From assembly GCA_900545735.1 (NCBI GenBank), contig URAC01000037.1, positions 1 through 8,486 on the forward strand: 8,486 nucleotides of DNA. Direction: 5' to 3'. The position numbers and the translations under genes were made by a program. The DNA comes from an uncultured Bacillota bacterium (GTDB lineage Bacteria > Bacillota > Clostridia > Christensenellales > UBA1242). Shown piece by piece: positions 6,935-8,486 of the stretch. Below the pieces are notes generated by a model, which did no database searches, had not been told where the DNA came from, and saw nothing but the letters and a program-made list of their open reading frames with translations. The first letter of the stretch is position 1. The number at the start of each line of letters is the position of its first letter.

Positions 6935-7165
6935 TTAAATATTAAATTTTATTACTGCATTTTCTGTTTCAAGTGTATTTTCATCTTGTGTAGGTTCTTG
7001 AACTTCTTCTTGCTGTGTGTTATTTTTAAATACTTCTTCTAAGTATTCAATATGACCTTTGCCTTTAACTTTTGCAATTATACCAGTTATGCACATCGCA
7101 ATAATAGCAACTCCAATCACAACACCTAAAGCAATAGAAATTACTTTTCCGACAATCTTATTCAT
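6935..7165 (-). CDS. 76-aa single-span membrane protein; candidate coat or other virion protein
   Basis: Residues 7-31 form one hydrophobic span with several small residues (Gly14, Gly18, Ala20). It is followed by a short basic patch (KVKGKG, 32-37) and a polar, acidic tail to residue 76 (QQEEVQEPTQDE). The start is clear: AAAAGGAGGG lies 6 nt before the ATG. Length, one span and placement just before an intrinsic terminator are what is expected of a filamentous-phage major coat gene. The charge layout is less typical: Ff coat proteins have a cleaved leader, an acidic N-terminal part and a basic C-terminus after the span, while here no cleavage site is clear and the acidic part is C-terminal. 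A small accessory or holin-like membrane protein is the alternative. The ATG overlaps the stop of a possible 24-aa reading frame (TAATG). Confidence 0.6.
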   Translation of the reverse strand: MNKIVGKVISIALGVVIGVAIIAMCITGIIAKVKGKGHIEYLEEVFKNNTQQEEVQEPTQDENTLETENAVIKFNI

Positions 7166-7239
7166 TAATTCCCTCCTTTTAAAAATTTTTTATAATAAGC
7201 AAATTTAAAATAGTTGTATAGGTTAAAAGTTTTAGGCAT
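7165..7239 (-). CDS. Possible 24-aa peptide overlapping the 76-aa gene
   Basis: ATG at 7239 follows AAGGAGG with only 2 nt between, too close for normal initiation. The frame runs 24 codons (starts MPKTFNLYNY, ends KGGN) and its TAA overlaps the next ATG as TAATG. The product would be basic and aromatic with no clear membrane span. Small genes overlapping the coat gene (VII and IX, 33 and 32 aa) occur in M13/f1, but those products are hydrophobic. The excellent ribosome site and the exact overlap are for it; the poor spacing is against it. Confidence 0.3.
   Translation of the reverse strand: MPKTFNLYNYFKFAYYKKFLKGGN
7192..7220 (-). promoter_or_regulatory. Possible weak promoter for the 76-aa gene
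   Basis: On the minus strand TATACA (7220-7215) and TATTAT (7197-7192) are 17 bp apart and lie just before the ribosome site of the 76-aa gene. The -35 has 4 of 6 consensus bases. In DNA this AT-rich such matches are frequent, so it is weak evidence. Confidence 0.25.
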
Positions 7240-7334
7240 CACCTCCTTATTTTGTTTTCAAAATTGGTGATGGTTGGTAGGAGAAATAGTTAAAACGAAA
7301 ACAAAAAATTTTTTAACATAAAGAAAACCAACCA
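7237..7334 (-). promoter_or_regulatory. Alternative RNA folds that hide or free a ribosome site
   Basis: Three inverted repeats overlap here. CATCACC/GGTGATG (7237-7243 with 7266-7272) with an inner ATTTTG-TTTT-CAAAAT stem (7249-7264) would, in minus-strand RNA, pair the 3' part of AAGGAGGTGATG and hide the ribosome site. TTTTGTTTTC at 7250-7259 also pairs with GAAAACAAAA at 7297-7306, which would break the first fold. TGGTTGGT at 7271-7278 pairs with ACCAACCA at 7327-7334. The folds compete, as in leader switches. They may instead matter as hairpins in single-stranded phage DNA. Confidence 0.45.
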
Positions 7335-7343
7335 ACTAGTCTA

Positions 7344-7610
7344 TTAAGCACCAATTGGCGCAGAAATAGCATATTGAGCCTTGCACGCTTCACGCTCTGC
7401 TTTTATGTATCTATCAAGCGATTTGAAGTTACCAGGAACTAATCCTCGATTTATGCAATAAGCCTCGTATCTGTCTAAATTAATCAAAGGTTCTTTATGA
7501 CTCTGCATATTTACTTTTTCTGAATAAGCATTCATACTTAGTTGCTGATTTGGCTCTTCAAATAAGTTGATTTGACCTTCCAAGATTGAATTGTTGTTTT
7601 CTTGTGTCAT
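7344..7610 (-). CDS. 88-aa soluble protein, first gene of the minus-strand operon
   Basis: This protein is not recognised. The ATG at 7610 is preferred to a TTG at 7622 because GGAGG lies 5 nt before it and the TTG overlaps that ribosome site. Residues 1-40 are polar and probably flexible, with INLFEEP at 14-20; residues 44-80 (LDRYEAY, then SLDRYIKAEREACKAQY) look helical. There is no membrane span or signal. It is the first gene after the minus-strand promoter and lies opposite the repressor. In filamentous phages that place is held by replication or single-strand-DNA-binding proteins or small regulators, so such a role is conceivable, but nothing in the sequence shows it. An antirepressor or excision factor would suit the place equally well. 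Confidence 0.68.
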   Translation of the reverse strand: MTQENNNSILEGQINLFEEPNQQLSMNAYSEKVNMQSHKEPLINLDRYEAYCINRGLVPGNFKSLDRYIKAEREACKAQYAISAPIGA

Positions 7611-7625
7611 TTTTACCTCCAAATT

Positions 7626-7640
7626 GACAGAATTTCTGTC
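7626..7640. promoter_or_regulatory. Palindromic operator candidate at the minus-strand transcription start
   Basis: GACAGAATTTCTGTC is a perfect 15-base palindrome around a central T. It lies just downstream of the minus-strand -10 box (7649-7654), where a bound repressor would block transcription of the 88-aa gene and the operon. Its TGACAG half-site (7625-7630) recurs at 7686-7691, suggesting several sites for one regulator, probably the divergent 118-aa protein. Confidence 0.6.
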
Positions 7641-7648
7641 TTTTTATT

Positions 7649-7677
7649 AATATATGCGAGATTTTATAAATTGTCAA
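7649..7677 (-). promoter_or_regulatory. Strong promoter for the minus-strand operon
   Basis: On the minus strand TTGACA (7677-7672) and TATATT (7654-7649) are separated by exactly 17 bp, a near-consensus vegetative promoter. It faces the 88-aa gene and probably drives the long virion operon. Confidence 0.8.
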
Positions 7678-7690
7678 CTATTTTTTGACA
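7672..7690. promoter_or_regulatory. Inverted repeat joining the two -35 boxes (operator candidate)
   Basis: TGTCAACTATTTTTTGACA consists of the minus-strand -35 (TGTCAA on the plus strand) and the plus-strand -35 (TTGACA), 7 bp apart and arranged as an inverted repeat. One bound dimer could cover both -35 boxes and silence both promoters, giving repression of the operon and self-control of the repressor. Part of the symmetry follows from two consensus -35 boxes facing away from each other. Confidence 0.5.
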
Positions 7691-7713
7691 GTTTTTATAA
7701 ATTTTTTTAAAAT
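7685..7713 (+). promoter_or_regulatory. Strong promoter for the repressor and lipoprotein genes
   Basis: TTGACA at 7685-7690 and TAAAAT at 7708-7713 are 17 bp apart, near consensus. The 118-aa repressor-like gene starts 24 bp later. Confidence 0.8.
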
Positions 7714-7736
7714 TTTTATATATTGGAGATGAAAAT

Positions 7737-8093
7737 ATGGAAATTTTAATCAGATTAAGAAAAAATGCAGGACTAACTCAAAAAGATATATGTAAAATAA
7801 TTAATGTTTCTCGCAGCACTTATAATGGTTACGAGTTAGATAAATTTGAACCCAATATTGAAACTTTAAAAAAATTAGCCGATTTTTATAATATTTCGGT
7901 TGATTATTTAATCGGACACAGACAAAACAATAAGATTGATAAATCTGGGCTTACAAATACACAAAAAAATATAATTGACATCGTTAGTCAATTAAACGAA
8001 ACACAAGCAAATAGAGTCGAAAGTTATGCGATTGCAAAACTTGAAGAACAACAAGATATGCAAATGAAATACGAAAATAAAAAAATAAACTAA
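7737..8093 (+). CDS. XRE/Cro-CI-like repressor
   Basis: Residues 3-60 are a clear HTH of the XRE/Cro-CI class: LRKNAGLTQKDICKIINVSR at 7-26, then STYNGYELDKFEPN as recognition helix and turn, and LKKLADFYNISVDYLIG at 44-60, the usual ending of this domain. Residues 72-118 look helical and charged and may give dimerisation; there is no protease-type domain as in lambda CI. GGAG lies 8 nt before the ATG. It is transcribed away from the virion operon, and palindromic TGACA-type sites lie between the two promoters, so it probably keeps the operon off and controls itself, as RstR does in CTXphi. The lipoprotein gene follows after 9 bp. The regulator family is sure; the operator assignment is inferred. 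Confidence 0.88.
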   Translation: MEILIRLRKNAGLTQKDICKIINVSRSTYNGYELDKFEPNIETLKKLADFYNISVDYLIGHRQNNKIDKSGLTNTQKNIIDIVSQLNETQANRVESYAIAKLEEQQDMQMKYENKKIN

Positions 8094-8102
8094 GGGAATA
8101 CA

Positions 8103-8448
8103 ATGAAACAAATATTTAGTTTAATCTTTATTTTTATAATATCTGTTTTTTCTTTTAGTGCTTGTAATTTAACCCCCAAAAACGAAATTACGGCAGAATT
8201 TGTAAGATTTAGTATTGGTGAAAGACAAACAGATTATTATTTAGATTTCACAATTAAGTTTAAAAACCAAACAAGTAAAGAATTACTTCTTAATCAAAGT
8301 GATTTCTTTATCGAAATAAATAATGAGCAAAAAACAATAATCACATTTTTATACGAGTACGATGAAGTTTTTATAAGTTCAGCAAATTTAATACTAGAAA
8401 GCTATGAAGAAAAAAATCTAAGGTTACGAGTAACTTCGAATATCAATA
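8103..8448 (+). CDS. Lipoprotein with probable Ig-like (DUF4352-like) domain, 3' end missing
   Basis: The 115 visible residues begin with a lipoprotein signal: Met-Lys, a hydrophobic core (4-17) and FSAC with the lipid-bearing cysteine at 21 (Phe at -3 is less usual). What follows is beta-rich, and YYLDFTIKFKNQTSKELLL with QSDFFIEINN resembles the extracellular DUF4352-type fold. It should be anchored outside the cell membrane. The gene starts 9 bp after the repressor gene with AAGGG before the ATG, so both are probably made from one promoter while the element is silent. A lipoprotein beside a phage repressor can be a superinfection-exclusion factor (as Ltp of Streptococcus phage TP-J34); this is an inference from place and type, and a host lipoprotein at a prophage edge is also possible. 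The frame is cut by adapter sequence at 8449. Confidence 0.75.
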
Positions 8449-8486
8449 CTGTCTCTTATACACATCTGACGCTGCCGACGATAAGG
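8449..8486. other. Nextera/Tn5 library adapter (artefact)
   Basis: CTGTCTCTTATACACATCT (8449-8467) is the Tn5 mosaic end in reverse, followed by the reverse complement of the read-1 tail and five bases of the same i5 index as at the left end. All 38 bases are the reverse complement of 10-47. This is not biological sequence. Confidence 0.98.

Noticed and set aside
7258..7335. A 25-codon hydrophobic reading frame on the minus strand starting TTG, possibly a pVII/pIX-like peptide
   Set aside because: It has only a TTG start with no proper ribosome site, and its hydrophobicity follows from T-rich DNA; kept only as a weak alternative.
7611..7622. A TTG start four codons upstream for the 88-aa protein
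   Set aside because: The TTG overlaps the GGAGG ribosome site that serves the ATG at 7610.
10..8486. 38-bp terminal inverted repeats, as of a transposon or linear phage
   Set aside because: Both copies are exact Nextera adapter and Tn5 mosaic-end sequence with the same index, so they are synthetic.

Overview
The window is an assembled fragment of strongly AT-rich DNA, probably from a low-GC Firmicutes-type gut or animal-associated bacterium. Strong AAGGAGG-type ribosome sites, TGG-only tryptophan codons with TGA as stop, and secreted proteins carrying Cys-x-x-Cys, GLUG-like and BspA-type leucine-rich motifs support this host guess, but it is an inference. Both ends are Illumina Nextera/Tn5 adapter sequence (1-47 and 8449-8486), so the real insert is 48-8448 and genes touching either end are truncated by library preparation, not by biology.

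The best overall reading is part of a filamentous-phage-like (inovirus, Tubulavirales) element or prophage. The anchor is a Zot/pI-type morphogenesis ATPase on the minus strand (486-1604), with Walker A and B motifs and an N-terminal membrane segment. Upstream of it, in one minus-strand operon, come an 88-aa soluble protein (7344-7610), a possible 24-aa peptide (7165-7239), a 76-aa single-span membrane protein that may be the coat or another virion protein (6935-7165), an intrinsic terminator (6895-6922), then four membrane-attached or secreted proteins (5598-6860, 4966-5601, 3389-4969, 1608-3374), and then the ATPase. Junctions are tight or overlapping (ATGA at two, TAATG at one). A small protein followed by a terminator, then larger surface proteins and the ATPase, resembles the layout of M13/f1 and CTXphi.

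Downstream of the ATPase is a 231-bp intergenic stretch (255-485) packed with hairpins. It may hold a 22-aa peptide gene and is a candidate packaging or replication-origin region. A second, partial HTH regulator (48-254) follows.

On the other side, a divergent control region (7611-7736) has two near-consensus promoters firing in opposite directions, with TGACA-type inverted repeats placed as operators. The plus-strand promoter drives a 118-aa Cro/CI-like repressor (7737-8093) and a partial lipoprotein gene (8103-8448). This looks like a lysogeny switch: repressor plus possible superinfection-exclusion lipoprotein on one side, virion production on the other. No replication initiator, integrase or secretin is visible; any replication gene is either beyond the ends or unrecognised.
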